Assembly (NCBI GenBank): GCA_937868765.1
Contig: CALMNL010000003.1
Coordinates: 682,001-746,000 of the forward strand
Direction of reading: 5' to 3'
DNA: 64,000 nt
Origin: an uncultured Desulfatitalea sp.
GTDB lineage: Bacteria > Desulfobacterota > Desulfobacteria > Desulfobacterales > Desulfosarcinaceae
Both the position numbers and the translations under genes were made by a program. A model generated the notes under the pieces. That model had not been told where the DNA came from. It did not search any database and worked only from the letters and a program-made list of their open reading frames with translations. Below, in pieces: positions 26,477 to 35,997 of this stretch (the stretch's first letter is position 1; every line of letters starts with the position of its first letter).

Positions 26477-27112
26477 ATGAATGATTACCAGACCGAGCAA
26501 TGGAATGCACTTCTGCTGGCCAGCCAGTTGTTAATTGAGATAGGTGCCCCAGAAGTAGATCGGCTGAAACGGGAAATATCTCCCTATCTGGCATTTCGAG
26601 ATCAGGTAGATCGGTTTCTGAAGGCTCATTTTGGCGCCCATTGCAATCAGAGTTGTTATGCTAACAGCCGCAGCGCCTGCTGCAGCAAGGACGGCATCAT
26701 CGTGTTCTGGGCCGATGTCGTCATCAACGCGCTGAATTCCGATGAGGCTCAGCTGGATGATTTAAAGCAAGCACTTCAAAACCCTTTGATGGGTCGGAAG
26801 TGCACCTACCTGGGGCAGCAAGGATGCCGCTGGCAGGTGCGGCCACTGGGGTGCGCCATGTTTTTGTGCGATCCGGTGCGCGACAGGGTCTTTCAGGCGG
26901 ACAAAGGCATCGAGGCGCAATGGACGGCGATAAAGAAAAAAGCACAGGATTTCCGTTGGCCGGACAAGCCTGTGCTTTTCGACTATCTAGAAGTTTATTT
27001 CATGGAAATGGGCGGCCGCTCTACGTTGATGCATATCAATAACAGCCCCGGTCTGCTGCGGGTCAAGCGGCAGGCTGGGGTATCGTGTCCGTCGCTACGC
27101 CGAACGCCTTGA
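26477..27112 (+). CDS. Cys-cluster (YkgJ-like, putative metal-binding) protein
   Basis: A 211-residue soluble protein with a cluster of cysteines: C-N-Q-S-C near residue 58, C-C near 69, then C-T-Y-L-G-Q-Q-G-C (about 113-121) and R-P-L-G-C-A-M-F-L-C (about 126-135). Spaced Cys pairs ending in R-P-x-x-C are typical of the YkgJ-type zinc or iron-sulfur binding group, but the match is partial. It overlaps the end of the convergent lipid-synthase gene by 50 bases. The function is unknown. Confidence 0.6.
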   Translation: MNDYQTEQWNALLLASQLLIEIGAPEVDRLKREISPYLAFRDQVDRFLKAHFGAHCNQSCYANSRSACCSKDGIIVFWADVVINALNSDEAQLDDLKQALQNPLMGRKCTYLGQQGCRWQVRPLGCAMFLCDPVRDRVFQADKGIEAQWTAIKKKAQDFRWPDKPVLFDYLEVYFMEMGGRSTLMHINNSPGLLRVKRQAGVSCPSLRRTP

Positions 27113-30100
27113 GCAGGTTCGCATCCATCACCGCTTCATAGCCTTTCATGTCGGCGATGACCTTCTTCTCCTTGTCCAGGAAAGTGAAATCCGCAACCAG
27201 TTTACGCTCCGTGACCCTAATCACTTCCATCACGGCCGTCACTCCTTCCGCGGGGAAGCGTTCGCAGTACTGGCGATACGAGGCTGCATAGCTGGGCAGC
27301 GACGGCACCCCTTGGTGATCGTGGCACCAGATGATGGCCATCTGAAAGGCGCAATCCAGTACCAACGGATCGGCAATCCAGCGGCTGCGCATGGGCTCGG
27401 CCAGCCATTTGTCCGGCGAGGGTGCGGATTGGATGTGGGCGGTCATGCCATGTTTTGAAAGCCGGATAATGCGTTGAATACCACGCAAGGCGTCGCCGTG
27501 GAATAGTATCTGCCGGTAAATCTCCTCTAACGGCCGGACATTGTGGGAAGCCTTAAAATGTCCATTCTCGACAAAGGATGGCGCTGCAGGCAAGCGGTCG
27601 GTCAAAATGGCTTTTGCGCTTGAATGAATCTGGCTGCCTCCGTTATTGGCACCATCACGCAGTTCCACCTCCACTTCATAAAGTTCCCCTTTGCGCTTGG
27701 GCGTACCAGCCATCAGGCGAATGGTTTTGGGCTGTCGATCCAACGAAATGCCTTTGAGCAAGCGCAGATGGTCGATACCGTGGAGGCTCAAGCCTGGATT
27801 GGCATGCAAAGCACCGTGGGCGAGCCATTCCGCCATTAAAGCAAATGGCACCACCGGTCGGCCATCCAGGCGATGGGCTTGTAAAACAGGGCAGCGTTCG
27901 GCATCGATATCCCGCTGCACGGCTTGTGTCAGGGTATTTTCATGGTGCGTCGAATGGATCTCAGGGGCAGATTCTGCGGCGACAGGTTCCAATTTTGAAT
28001 GCAATGGGCCACCGATAACCACCTCCACTGGTCCATTGGGCGAGGTCCCCATTTCTGCGACCATGGCCGCTGCTCCTACCGATAAGGGGATGAGAGAAAT
28101 GCCATTGCCTTCAAATGAACGTTTGAGCCCCGGTGTCACCATGCCGCCGTCCCATGGTCCCCAATTGATTGCGATGACCTTGCAATCAGGGCGGAGCGCA
28201 GCCTGTTGGATTGCTATTTTATTCAACGATTCATTGGCCATGGCATAATCTGCTTGGCCAGGGTTGCCCATACGGGCGCTGACGGATGAAAAAAGCACCA
28301 GATAGCGCAAATCCTCGTCTTTCAAAGCTGCCAACAGCGCATGCAGGCCTTTGATCTTGGTGTCGTAAACCGTTTTGAACTGCTCTTCGGTCTTCTCCAA
28401 GATCAGGCGGTCTTGGAGAACACCGGCCCCGTGGATAAGGGCCTTGATCGGTCCGAGGTTTCGACGAACGAGTTCCAAGGCACTGGCCACCGCCTGGGCA
28501 TCGCGAACATCCACCGTATGGTATTGTATCCTTATTCCATTTTGTTCAAGATGCTTAAAGGTGTTGAGGATCTCCCGGTTAGCCATCCTTTTGCGGTAAT
28601 CGCCCTCAAGCGCTTTAGGGGTGGGGGAGATATCGCTGGACCAGTTTTGCAGGATCGCTTGTTTGATCTGGGCTTCATCCATCAAAGACGCCAGCCACTC
28701 AGGCTCTGTTTGCGGTCTGGGGGATCGCCCCAGAAGTGCCATTCGACAAGGAGTATGCTCGGCAAGGGCAATGGCCGCCGCTGCAGTGACGCCCCGTCCG
28801 CCACCGCTGATCACCACGACCTCGTCGGGAGCTATATTTATCTGGGTGACATTGTCGCGGGCACATGGAACCATTTGCAGGCTGCTGCGTCCCTCCGGCC
28901 CTAAACCGACTTCCAGGCAGGGTTGGCCGCAATATTCGATCATTTCAACTGCGATGGATCGTGCAGCTGCGGTCACATCATTCCAGTGGGGGTCTACATC
29001 AATAGCCTTGCAGTGAAGGGCCGGCCATTCCAGGGCGGCTGTTTTGAGCAGACCCGCCAAAGCGCCCTGTTCGGGATCGTCAATGGGTTTTCCTTTCAGT
29101 CCGAAAGCACCGTCCAAACGGCTGACCGAGCATAGGAGCGCATGGCCGTTCCGGGATGCCGACTGCAAATTGGGTGCACACCGCTTTACCCATGCGAATG
29201 CTTCCAAGGGGGGCAAGGGCGCCACTAGAACCAGGCCGGCCAGGGGGGTTTGCGGAGTGATTTCATCCAAGTCGAAAACCCGTTGTGCCGTACATCCCAT
29301 GGAGCTCAGCGCCTCCGTCAAAGCATCGGCCAGCCCCTTATCCTTAGCGGCAACCGCAATGCTGTGTCCACTTGGTACAGCAAAAGATTGTGAGGATTGC
29401 TCGGCGGGAAGGGGCACCGAACGCAACAAGTAGCGACCGATGGAAGGGGAGTTGATTTTGTCTTGATTTGGAGCCTGGCTTTGGCCATCGGCTCCTGCCC
29501 CTTCCTGGGTTTCAGTCTGGGCCCGGGGCCCGGACAGATAGTCCCGGATCTGTCCCAAGGTTTTCAAGGTGCCGACCATATCGGGGGTCACTTTGGGCAG
29601 GTGCGGCATCTCTTCTTCAAGGGCTGACAGGATCTCCACGCGTTTGATGCTGTCGATGCCCAGGTCCGCCTCGATGTCCATCTCCATGCCCAGCATCTCT
29701 TCGGGATAGCCGGTCAAGCGGCTGACGATGCACACCAGCAGATTCTGTATTTGAGCTGAACCGGTCGTCATGACGGATGGCTTTTCCGCCGGGCATTCAA
29801 CTGATGACCTAACGGCCGGGACTTGTGTTTTTTCGTCCGATTCGGATTTGCCCCCCATAGCTAAGAAATCGCAAATATGCCCCAAGGTCTTTAAGGTGCC
29901 GACCATATCGGGGGTCACTTTGGGCAGGTGCGGCATCTCTTCCTCGAGGGCTGACAGGATCTCCACGCGTTTGATGCTGTCGATGCCCAGGTCCGCCTCG
30001 ATGTCCATCTCCATGCCCAGCATTTCTTCAGGATAACCGGTCAGGCGACTGACGATGCGCACAAGGGCGCTGCGCAAGATATCGCCGCCGATGGTTGAGT

Positions 30101-33100
30101 TGTTTTCAGCAGCCCGGTCTGCTTGCGGGGTCTCGGTAAATACAATCTTCTGGGGGGAGATCACTGGTTCGGCGGTCTTTGGCAACAGCGGCGGCTGTGC
30201 GGGTGCTTCGAATGCCATTGGTGGCGAGGTTGCAGGGATTGGTGAGGCATTGCCGGCGGCTATCGGCCGCACGGATGCTGCAGTCTCTTCGATAGCGGGA
30301 AGTCCCATGAAAGCAGCCGAAAGCCGTTGGGTGCTCTGGACCATCTGCTGCAAGGTTCGGCTGGTTTCGGCTTGTGCCTCCAGATACTTCTGGTGGGCCT
30401 GGGTGGTTTGGGCCTGCATGGCCTGCATGGCGGCCAGGCCCTGTTGAACTGCAGATAGGGCCTGGTTCAGATATTTCTTTTGGTCTGTTTCCATTTTGCG
30501 ACGCTCGACTTTCCGGTCCTGATGCCCTGTCGATATTGTCCCCTTATTTTCTTTAAGTGGCGCACTGGTCGTTTTACGGGTAGCAGGAGATATGGTTATC
30601 GCTTTTTCCTTGGTATTGAATGGCGCTGGTGCAGGCTGTCTCTTGGAAGGCACCTGTTGTGCAGGTGTCTGCACACGCGGTAGGGGATCAGATTTTTTTT
30701 CTTCCCGATAATTGGCTCCTGATAGCGGGATTCGCATCCGGGGGGCCTTTCCCTGCAACCCTGCCTTTTCCCAACGCTCAAGGTGTGCCTCATGGCCCAC
30801 AGCAGCCAATTGTGCCAATAAAGTAGCCAGATCCATCAGCCCGGATTCCCGACCTGCCGATCGATCCAGCGCAAAAGCCTGGAAGGCTCGCCCTTTGAGT
30901 ATGCCCTTGACCAGGGAGGTCAAGACTGCCTTGGGGCCCACCTCGATGAAGGTGCGAATGCCCATGGCGTGGAGCTGTTCGATATTCGATATGAAATCGA
31001 CGGGTTTCGCCAATTGACCGCCGAGCAGTGCCTTAGCCCGCAGCGCCTCCGAAGGATAGGGCATACCGGTGCTATTGCTCATGGTCTGAATCGTTCCGGG
31101 CCGCCAGGCGATGGCGTCTACCATTTCCTGAAAAGGGGCTTGGGCCGAGGCAACCAGGCGGCTGTGAAAAGCGGCGGCCACCGGCAGCCGAACCATTTTC
31201 CATCCCTTTTCGCGACCGGCCTTTTCCGCGCCATTGATTGCAGCGGTGGTACCGGACAATACGACTTGGTAGGGGCTGTTACGGTTGGCTATGACAATAT
31301 CGGCAGACACGGACCCCACCCATGCCTCGACCTCGGGTATTGGGGCACTGACGGCCAACATGGCGCCGGGATCATCGGTTCCCGCGCCCGCCTGGGCCAT
31401 GAGGCGACCACGTGCGATGGAAAGACGCCATAGCGTGCTTCGATCGATGCAGCCGGCGGCATGCAGCGCCACCAACTCACCATAACTGTGCCCACAGACC
31501 GCTGCCGGGACGATGCCGAAATAAGACAAGGCCTCCTGCATGCCCAAACTCACCGCGCCAATAGCTGGTTGGGCGATGTTGGTACTTCTGAGACGTTGCT
31601 CGTAGTTATTTTTTTCACCCGGCAGACGCGGAAACACATATTCACTGAGCGGGTGCTCCGCTTCCAGATGCTGCTCAGCCCCCTGAAAGGCCTCCAAACT
31701 CCCCGGAAAACAGCAGATCAAGTCTCTACCCATGCCGATATACTGGCTGCCTTGACCGGGAAAAAGATACGCGATTTCTCCTTGGGCCCGTCCTTGGCCA
31801 ACGAAGATGCCATCCGCCGGCAAGGCGTCAGCGCCATCTGCCAACACCCTTTTAATCGCTTTGCCGCAGCAATCCAGCACGTATCCGGCTTCGATAACGC
31901 TCACAACGATAACTGCCCGGAAATCTTCTCGGAAATCGAATTGACGTCGACTTCGGTCTGACCAAGCAGCTATTTCATAGGCTTTGCTGTCTGGGTTGAT
32001 CAGTGCCGAAGCGCGCCGGATCGCATCTGCCAGCCCTTCACGGCTGCCGGCCGAAAAAGCGATGATCTCCACACTGCCATCCCAGGAAGGTTCTGGCTTG
32101 CCTAATTGGTGCTCTTCCAAAACAGTGTGGAAATTGCTGCCGCCGAAACCAAATGCGCTCACACCCGCACGGCGCTTGCGATCTTCAGCCACAACCCAGG
32201 GACGCAAGCTGTGATTGAGATAAAAGGGACTTCGCTCCACCCCAAGCTTGCTGTCGGTTGGCAGCGCCTTCAGGGTTGGTGGAAGCACCTTGTTATAGAG
32301 GGAAAGGGCCGCCTTGATCAGCCCGGCAGTACCCGCGGCGGCCTTGGTGTGTCCAATATTGGATTTCACGGATCCCAAAGCGCATCGATTACCATTGGAC
32401 GACTCGTGACCGAAAACCTCGCACAAGGCCTTGAATTCAACTTGATCTCCCACGCGTGTGCCGGTTCCATGGGCTTCGACCATCTCGACGGTCTCAGGAG
32501 CTATGCCGGCATTGGCATAAGCCCTTTTAAGCGCTAGGGTTTGACCGCTCTGCCGGGGAGCGTAAATGCTCTGAGACTTGCCATCGCTGGCAGACCCGAT
32601 GCCTTTGATGACTGCATAAATGCGATCACCATCGCGATGTGCATCTTCCAGGCGCTTCAGCACCACCATGCCAATTCCTTCTCCCAAAACGGTGCCGTCC
32701 GCCTCTTGGGAAAATGGCCGGATCTCTCCCCTGGCAGACAATATTTGGGTCTTGGAAAAGCACATGTGCATAAATGCGTCATTAATGGTGTCCACACCGC
32801 CGCTAAGAACCATGTCGGCTCGTCCGGAATTCAATTCCAGCAAAGCCATGTGCAGGGCACTCATGGAACTGGCACAAGCCGCATCCACCACGCAATTGGT
32901 TCCGCCCAAATCGAGACGGTTGGCGATTCGACCGGCAACTACATTGCCGAGCAAGCCCGGAAATGAATTTTCCTGCCAGGAGACATATTTTTCGGATATC
33001 CGTTGAACAACCGTTTCAGCGGTTTCTTTGGGAATACCGGCTTCTGAAAGAGCTTGACGCCAGATTGGATGACCCAATCGGGCACCCAACGGGATCACCA

Positions 33101-33626
33101 GTTCTTGCGTACCCGTGACGCCAAGAATGACACTGGTTTTTGAACGATCGAACTTTTTCCCGGAATCGCCGTAGCCGGCATCTGCCAAAGCCTTTTTGGC
33201 CACCAGCAGTCCCAACAGTTGGGAGGTGTCGGTTGCCTCGATCACCGAAGGAGGAATACCGAATTCAGAGGGGTCGAAATCCACCTTAGGTAGGTAACCG
33301 CCCCTGTTACAGTAAATGTGATCCGGTTTTTTGGGATCCGGGTCTAAATAAGGCCGCAGATGCCGGTGGGTATCCGGTGGATCGCTAATCGCGCAATGGC
33401 CTCGCATTAGCAACTTCAGGAACGCTTTTGCGTCCGACGAATCGGGGAAAATGCACCCAATGCCAATTATGGCAATAGATATTTGGTTACAGTGGGTTTC
33501 TGCTTTCATAGCGGTTTTTTGAGTTATAACAGGAGTTGCTTTCTCGGGTGTATCCATGGGCGTAGATGGAAAAGGCACCCATTTTTTTGTGTTACCGTTT
33601 CGAATATTTATTGTTTTGCAATACAT
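27063..33626 (-). CDS. PfaA-like polyunsaturated fatty acid / secondary lipid synthase (KS-AT-ACP-ACP-KR-DH)
   Basis: A 2187-residue iterative type I synthase. The ketosynthase (about 49-505) has Cys251 in D-A-A-C-A-S-S, His386 and His426. The acyltransferase (about 617-930) has Ser714 in G-H-S-Y-G-E. An Ala/Gln-rich linker leads to two ACPs with D-S-I phosphopantetheine serines near 1215 and 1324. The ketoreductase (about 1600-1850) has G-G-G-R-G-V and A-D-Y-A. A C-terminal hot-dog dehydratase-like domain begins near 1905 with H-R-L-D-G-R-P-V-V-P. The order matches PfaA. PfaB and PfaC are absent here; PfaD is nearby. The ATG at 33626 is uncertain: it overlaps a direct repeat, and 33557 or 33509 are alternatives. 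Confidence 0.9.
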   Translation of the reverse strand: MYCKTINIRNGNTKKWVPFPSTPMDTPEKATPVITQKTAMKAETHCNQISIAIIGIGCIFPDSSDAKAFLKLLMRGHCAISDPPDTHRHLRPYLDPDPKKPDHIYCNRGGYLPKVDFDPSEFGIPPSVIEATDTSQLLGLLVAKKALADAGYGDSGKKFDRSKTSVILGVTGTQELVIPLGARLGHPIWRQALSEAGIPKETAETVVQRISEKYVSWQENSFPGLLGNVVAGRIANRLDLGGTNCVVDAACASSMSALHMALLELNSGRADMVLSGGVDTINDAFMHMCFSKTQILSARGEIRPFSQEADGTVLGEGIGMVVLKRLEDAHRDGDRIYAVIKGIGSASDGKSQSIYAPRQSGQTLALKRAYANAGIAPETVEMVEAHGTGTRVGDQVEFKALCEVFGHESSNGNRCALGSVKSNIGHTKAAAGTAGLIKAALSLYNKVLPPTLKALPTDSKLGVERSPFYLNHSLRPWVVAEDRKRRAGVSAFGFGGSNFHTVLEEHQLGKPEPSWDGSVEIIAFSAGSREGLADAIRRASALINPDSKAYEIAAWSDRSRRQFDFREDFRAVIVVSVIEAGYVLDCCGKAIKRVLADGADALPADGIFVGQGRAQGEIAYLFPGQGSQYIGMGRDLICCFPGSLEAFQGAEQHLEAEHPLSEYVFPRLPGEKNNYEQRLRSTNIAQPAIGAVSLGMQEALSYFGIVPAAVCGHSYGELVALHAAGCIDRSTLWRLSIARGRLMAQAGAGTDDPGAMLAVSAPIPEVEAWVGSVSADIVIANRNSPYQVVLSGTTAAINGAEKAGREKGWKMVRLPVAAAFHSRLVASAQAPFQEMVDAIAWRPGTIQTMSNSTGMPYPSEALRAKALLGGQLAKPVDFISNIEQLHAMGIRTFIEVGPKAVLTSLVKGILKGRAFQAFALDRSAGRESGLMDLATLLAQLAAVGHEAHLERWEKAGLQGKAPRMRIPLSGANYREEKKSDPLPRVQTPAQQVPSKRQPAPAPFNTKEKAITISPATRKTTSAPLKENKGTISTGHQDRKVERRKMETDQKKYLNQALSAVQQGLAAMQAMQAQTTQAHQKYLEAQAETSRTLQQMVQSTQRLSAAFMGLPAIEETAASVRPIAAGNASPIPATSPPMAFEAPAQPPLLPKTAEPVISPQKIVFTETPQADRAAENNSTIGGDILRSALVRIVSRLTGYPEEMLGMEMDIEADLGIDSIKRVEILSALEEEMPHLPKVTPDMVGTLKTLGHICDFLAMGGKSESDEKTQVPAVRSSVECPAEKPSVMTTGSAQIQNLLVCIVSRLTGYPEEMLGMEMDIEADLGIDSIKRVEILSALEEEMPHLPKVTPDMVGTLKTLGQIRDYLSGPRAQTETQEGAGADGQSQAPNQDKINSPSIGRYLLRSVPLPAEQSSQSFAVPSGHSIAVAAKDKGLADALTEALSSMGCTAQRVFDLDEITPQTPLAGLVLVAPLPPLEAFAWVKRCAPNLQSASRNGHALLCSVSRLDGAFGLKGKPIDDPEQGALAGLLKTAALEWPALHCKAIDVDPHWNDVTAAARSIAVEMIEYCGQPCLEVGLGPEGRSSLQMVPCARDNVTQINIAPDEVVVISGGGRGVTAAAAIALAEHTPCRMALLGRSPRPQTEPEWLASLMDEAQIKQAILQNWSSDISPTPKALEGDYRKRMANREILNTFKHLEQNGIRIQYHTVDVRDAQAVASALELVRRNLGPIKALIHGAGVLQDRLILEKTEEQFKTVYDTKIKGLHALLAALKDEDLRYLVLFSSVSARMGNPGQADYAMANESLNKIAIQQAALRPDCKVIAINWGPWDGGMVTPGLKRSFEGNGISLIPLSVGAAAMVAEMGTSPNGPVEVVIGGPLHSKLEPVAAESAPEIHSTHHENTLTQAVQRDIDAERCPVLQAHRLDGRPVVPFALMAEWLAHGALHANPGLSLHGIDHLRLLKGISLDRQPKTIRLMAGTPKRKGELYEVEVELRDGANNGGSQIHSSAKAILTDRLPAAPSFVENGHFKASHNVRPLEEIYRQILFHGDALRGIQRIIRLSKHGMTAHIQSAPSPDKWLAEPMRSRWIADPLVLDCAFQMAIIWCHDHQGVPSLPSYAASYRQYCERFPAEGVTAVMEVIRVTERKLVADFTFLDKEKKVIADMKGYEAVMDANLLKAFGVATDTIPQPAA
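29554..29731 (-). repeat. Second copy of tandem ACP-encoding repeat
   Basis: This 178-base segment is nearly identical to 29881-30058, 327 bases away. Both encode the core of an acyl carrier protein including D-L-G-I-D-S-I-K-R-V-E. The almost complete identity in a 6.5-kb gene suggests recent duplication or ongoing gene conversion. Confidence 0.9.
29881..30058 (-). repeat. First copy of tandem ACP-encoding repeat
   Basis: Partner of the repeat at 29554-29731, encoding the upstream ACP of the same synthase. The two domains differ mainly at their edges. Tandem ACPs are usual in PfaA proteins, where extra copies raise product yield. Confidence 0.9.
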
Positions 33627-33653
33627 AAACCATCATTCTCAAATTTGCAATAC
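33615..33653. repeat. Direct repeat TTTGCAATAC x2, possible operator
   Basis: TTTGCAATAC occurs at 33615-33624 and again at 33644-33653, in the same direction 29 bases apart, close to three helical turns. It lies in the AT-rich space between the lipid synthase gene and the divergent putative regulator. It may be a binding site for that regulator; this is inference from position and spacing. Confidence 0.4.
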
Positions 33654-33711
33654 TTGACGACAAAGACATAAGTTGTTAAGTAGATGTAACAACATAATAA
33701 TTATTATTTGT

Positions 33712-34239
33712 ATGATTTATTATAATAGCAGGGACATATCATTTAAGTTAGAAATCAACATTGCAAAGTGGAAACGCTGGTCTCGGGATTTTTTACCACC
33801 TGACCCTTTGGGTGGGCTTCAATCTGGTGTGGCCCGGCAATTCAACTTGCGCGATGTTTTCAAGACTTTTTTTGGCGGCTATCTGGTAGGCGAACTTAAA
33901 TTTACGATCCCGGAGGCAATACAAATTTTGTCCGATCTATCACCGTGGCTCAAAAAAAATGGATTCTACGAACTGCAGCCTAAAATCAACCCTTTCCAGG
34001 ATGGCAAAGACCGAAGCACCTATATCTATATCCATAGTGCTGAAAATCGGCAATTCACTTATTGCGCGCGAACCATCTTGGGGGGCATTCAATCCAACCC
34101 GGAGGGCAATTACCAGCAAATCTTCACCCAAACGCTGATTGGCACCGCGAGCGACCCATTTGCCGCCGGACAGAGCCTAAGCGCTACAGTGATCGCCATC
34201 AATACCCTCTATGATGATATGTTGCGGCGCATCGGTTGA
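33712..34239 (+). CDS. Putative regulator divergent from the lipid synthase gene
   Basis: A 175-residue protein. The segment from about 38 to 82 (A-R-Q-F-N-L-R-D-V-F, then E-A-I-Q-I-L) reads like a MerR-type winged helix, where a protein keyed to growth or lipid state could sit. The C-terminal half has beta-type segments and no known motif. The ATG at 33712 is preferred; a TTG at 33673 gives 13 more Ile-rich residues, and neither has a clear ribosome binding site. It is transcribed away from the synthase gene and ends five bases before the convergent pfaD-like gene, so it is enclosed by the locus. The DNA-binding role is inferred. Confidence 0.5.
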   Translation: MIYYNSRDISFKLEINIAKWKRWSRDFLPPDPLGGLQSGVARQFNLRDVFKTFFGGYLVGELKFTIPEAIQILSDLSPWLKKNGFYELQPKINPFQDGKDRSTYIYIHSAENRQFTYCARTILGGIQSNPEGNYQQIFTQTLIGTASDPFAAGQSLSATVIAINTLYDDMLRRIG

Positions 34240-34244
34240 AGCGC

Positions 34245-35891
34245 TCAGCATTTCAGCCGTTGTTCGATCTCCTCAGTGGTCAAAGGCCGAAAAACAGCGG
34301 CTTGTGGTGGGACCGACACGCCTTGATAGCGCAGCCAACTGCAGCGGATAATGCCTGCGGCACCGTAAAGCAAATTTAATCCAATGGTGGCCACAAGACG
34401 GTTTTCAGCTTTCTCCAGAAACGACCCCTTGACCCAGGCATTGAAGGCGCCCATGGCCGGTCCGCACCAGATCTGATAATCCATTTTGCGCTTGGGATCT
34501 CCTGTTTTAGCCCAACGCGAGGATTGCCCCAGGTAAGATCGGAATACCAGTGCCATCTTGTACCTTGGATCTTTCTCGGCACGTTGGATCTGGGATGGAT
34601 CACGCTCGGCAAAAAAGGCACGTGTCTGTTCCCATGCAGCTTCGTAAGAACCTTGCAGCATGTCGCGCTCGACCATGGTCCTCACCTGTTCGGGTATCTG
34701 CAAATAATCTTCATGGGCGCGGTAGAGTTCATAAAGCTTGGCAGCGCGCATAGCGAACATCGTGCCGCGTTTGAGCACCTGGACTTTGACGCCCATTTCG
34801 AACATATCCGCTGCCGGTGCCATGGCCACATCGGCCTGGGCAGCTTGGGCCAAAAGGGCACGAACGGCATCGGAAGTGTCTGCTTCCACACAGGCTTGGT
34901 TGATGGAACCGGTAAGGACATATGCGGCGCCCATGGCAAATGCTGCAGCCGCTGCTTCGGGGGTTGCGATACCGCCGCCTAAACCAACCCTTAGCGGCAC
35001 CGGAAAGTTGTATTGGCGCATGCAGTCGTCGCGCAAGGCCAAAAAGGTGGGCAGCATGGTCAGGGCCGGGCGGTTGTCGGTATGACCGCCTGAATCGGCT
35101 TCGGCGGTAATATCCTGGGCCATGGGAATATGCTCCGCGAGCTTGGCTTCTTTTTCCGTGATCTTTCCCTGGCGCACCAATTCCGTGATCATTTTTGCTG
35201 GTGGGGGAGCAAAGAAGCGGCTCGCCACTTCAACCCGGGAAACTTTCGCTACTACCCGGCTTGGACATACGATGCGGCCATCGGGCGATTGGTGCAGTCC
35301 TTTGACCCTGAAATAGACCAGCGGAAGGGTAAGCGCCATGTAGGCCGAAGCCTCGATCAGCCGGATTCCGCGGTTAAGGTAGGTATCGACAACCGCAGTT
35401 TCCAATTGGGGGTCGTGGGGGCTGTGTATCAAATTGAACCCATATGGAAAAGCACCTTGGTCGACACTCAAATAATTTATGGCCTTTTCCACTTGTTGGA
35501 TGGATAATCCCCCAGCTCCAAAAAAGCCAATCATGCCTGTTCGTCCGGCGGCCTGAACCATCTCCACCGAAGTAATGCCGTTGGCCATGGCACCAAGCAC
35601 ATATGCATAGCGAATTCCGAGATCCTTCTTAAGCCCGGCATCTCCCAGGTCACCAGGCAGCAGGGCAGGGGCAAATCCGTGCAACGCCTCGCCGGGATCG
35701 GCCGATTCCAGCAGATCGCCCCACATCATTGTGCCAGAATGGGTGACAGCCGTTTCGCCATTCTGGCCCACCACATAGACGGGACGACCGACATTGGCGA
35801 CGGCCTCCTTGAACGCAGTCGTTCCGGTGCGTAAGGATTTGCGATTGCCGACCCATCGTCTTATACTTTTCATTTGGTTTTGCTGATTCAC
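34245..35891 (-). CDS. pfaD: PfaD-family enoyl reductase (2-nitropropane dioxygenase-like)
   Basis: A 548-residue FMN-dependent TIM-barrel protein of the PfaD family, the trans-acting enoyl reductase of Pfa-type synthases. Signs are G-F-F-G-A-G-G-L near residue 93, G-G-H-T-D-N-R-P near 269, V-G-L-G-G-G-I-A-T-P near 305, and A-A-A-F-A-M-G-A-A-Y-V-L-T-G-S-I-N-Q, a flavin phosphate-binding region. The GTG at 35891 is the start: AAAGGA is seven bases upstream. It has its own promoter (35939-35967) and reads in the same direction as the synthase gene, but the regulator gene intervenes on the opposite strand. Confidence 0.9.
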   Translation of the reverse strand: MNQQNQMKSIRRWVGNRKSLRTGTTAFKEAVANVGRPVYVVGQNGETAVTHSGTMMWGDLLESADPGEALHGFAPALLPGDLGDAGLKKDLGIRYAYVLGAMANGITSVEMVQAAGRTGMIGFFGAGGLSIQQVEKAINYLSVDQGAFPYGFNLIHSPHDPQLETAVVDTYLNRGIRLIEASAYMALTLPLVYFRVKGLHQSPDGRIVCPSRVVAKVSRVEVASRFFAPPPAKMITELVRQGKITEKEAKLAEHIPMAQDITAEADSGGHTDNRPALTMLPTFLALRDDCMRQYNFPVPLRVGLGGGIATPEAAAAAFAMGAAYVLTGSINQACVEADTSDAVRALLAQAAQADVAMAPAADMFEMGVKVQVLKRGTMFAMRAAKLYELYRAHEDYLQIPEQVRTMVERDMLQGSYEAAWEQTRAFFAERDPSQIQRAEKDPRYKMALVFRSYLGQSSRWAKTGDPKRKMDYQIWCGPAMGAFNAWVKGSFLEKAENRLVATIGLNLLYGAAGIIRCSWLRYQGVSVPPQAAVFRPLTTEEIEQRLKC

Positions 35892-35938
35892 GCAGAGATC
35901 CTTTGATTTTTTTTAGCAACGGAAAGCGCAGGCCTCGC

Positions 35939-35967
35939 TATCTAAACACAATCTTTTGCACTGTCAA
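35939..35967 (-). promoter_or_regulatory. Sigma-70-like promoter for the pfaD gene
   Basis: On the minus strand TTGACA (35967-35962), a 17-base spacer and TAGATA (35944-35939) precede the GTG start by about 50 bases. The -35 is perfect, the -10 weak, leaving room for activation. Confidence 0.5.
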
Positions 35968-35997
35968 TACAGCAAGGGGGGCTGATACGGGGCAGCT

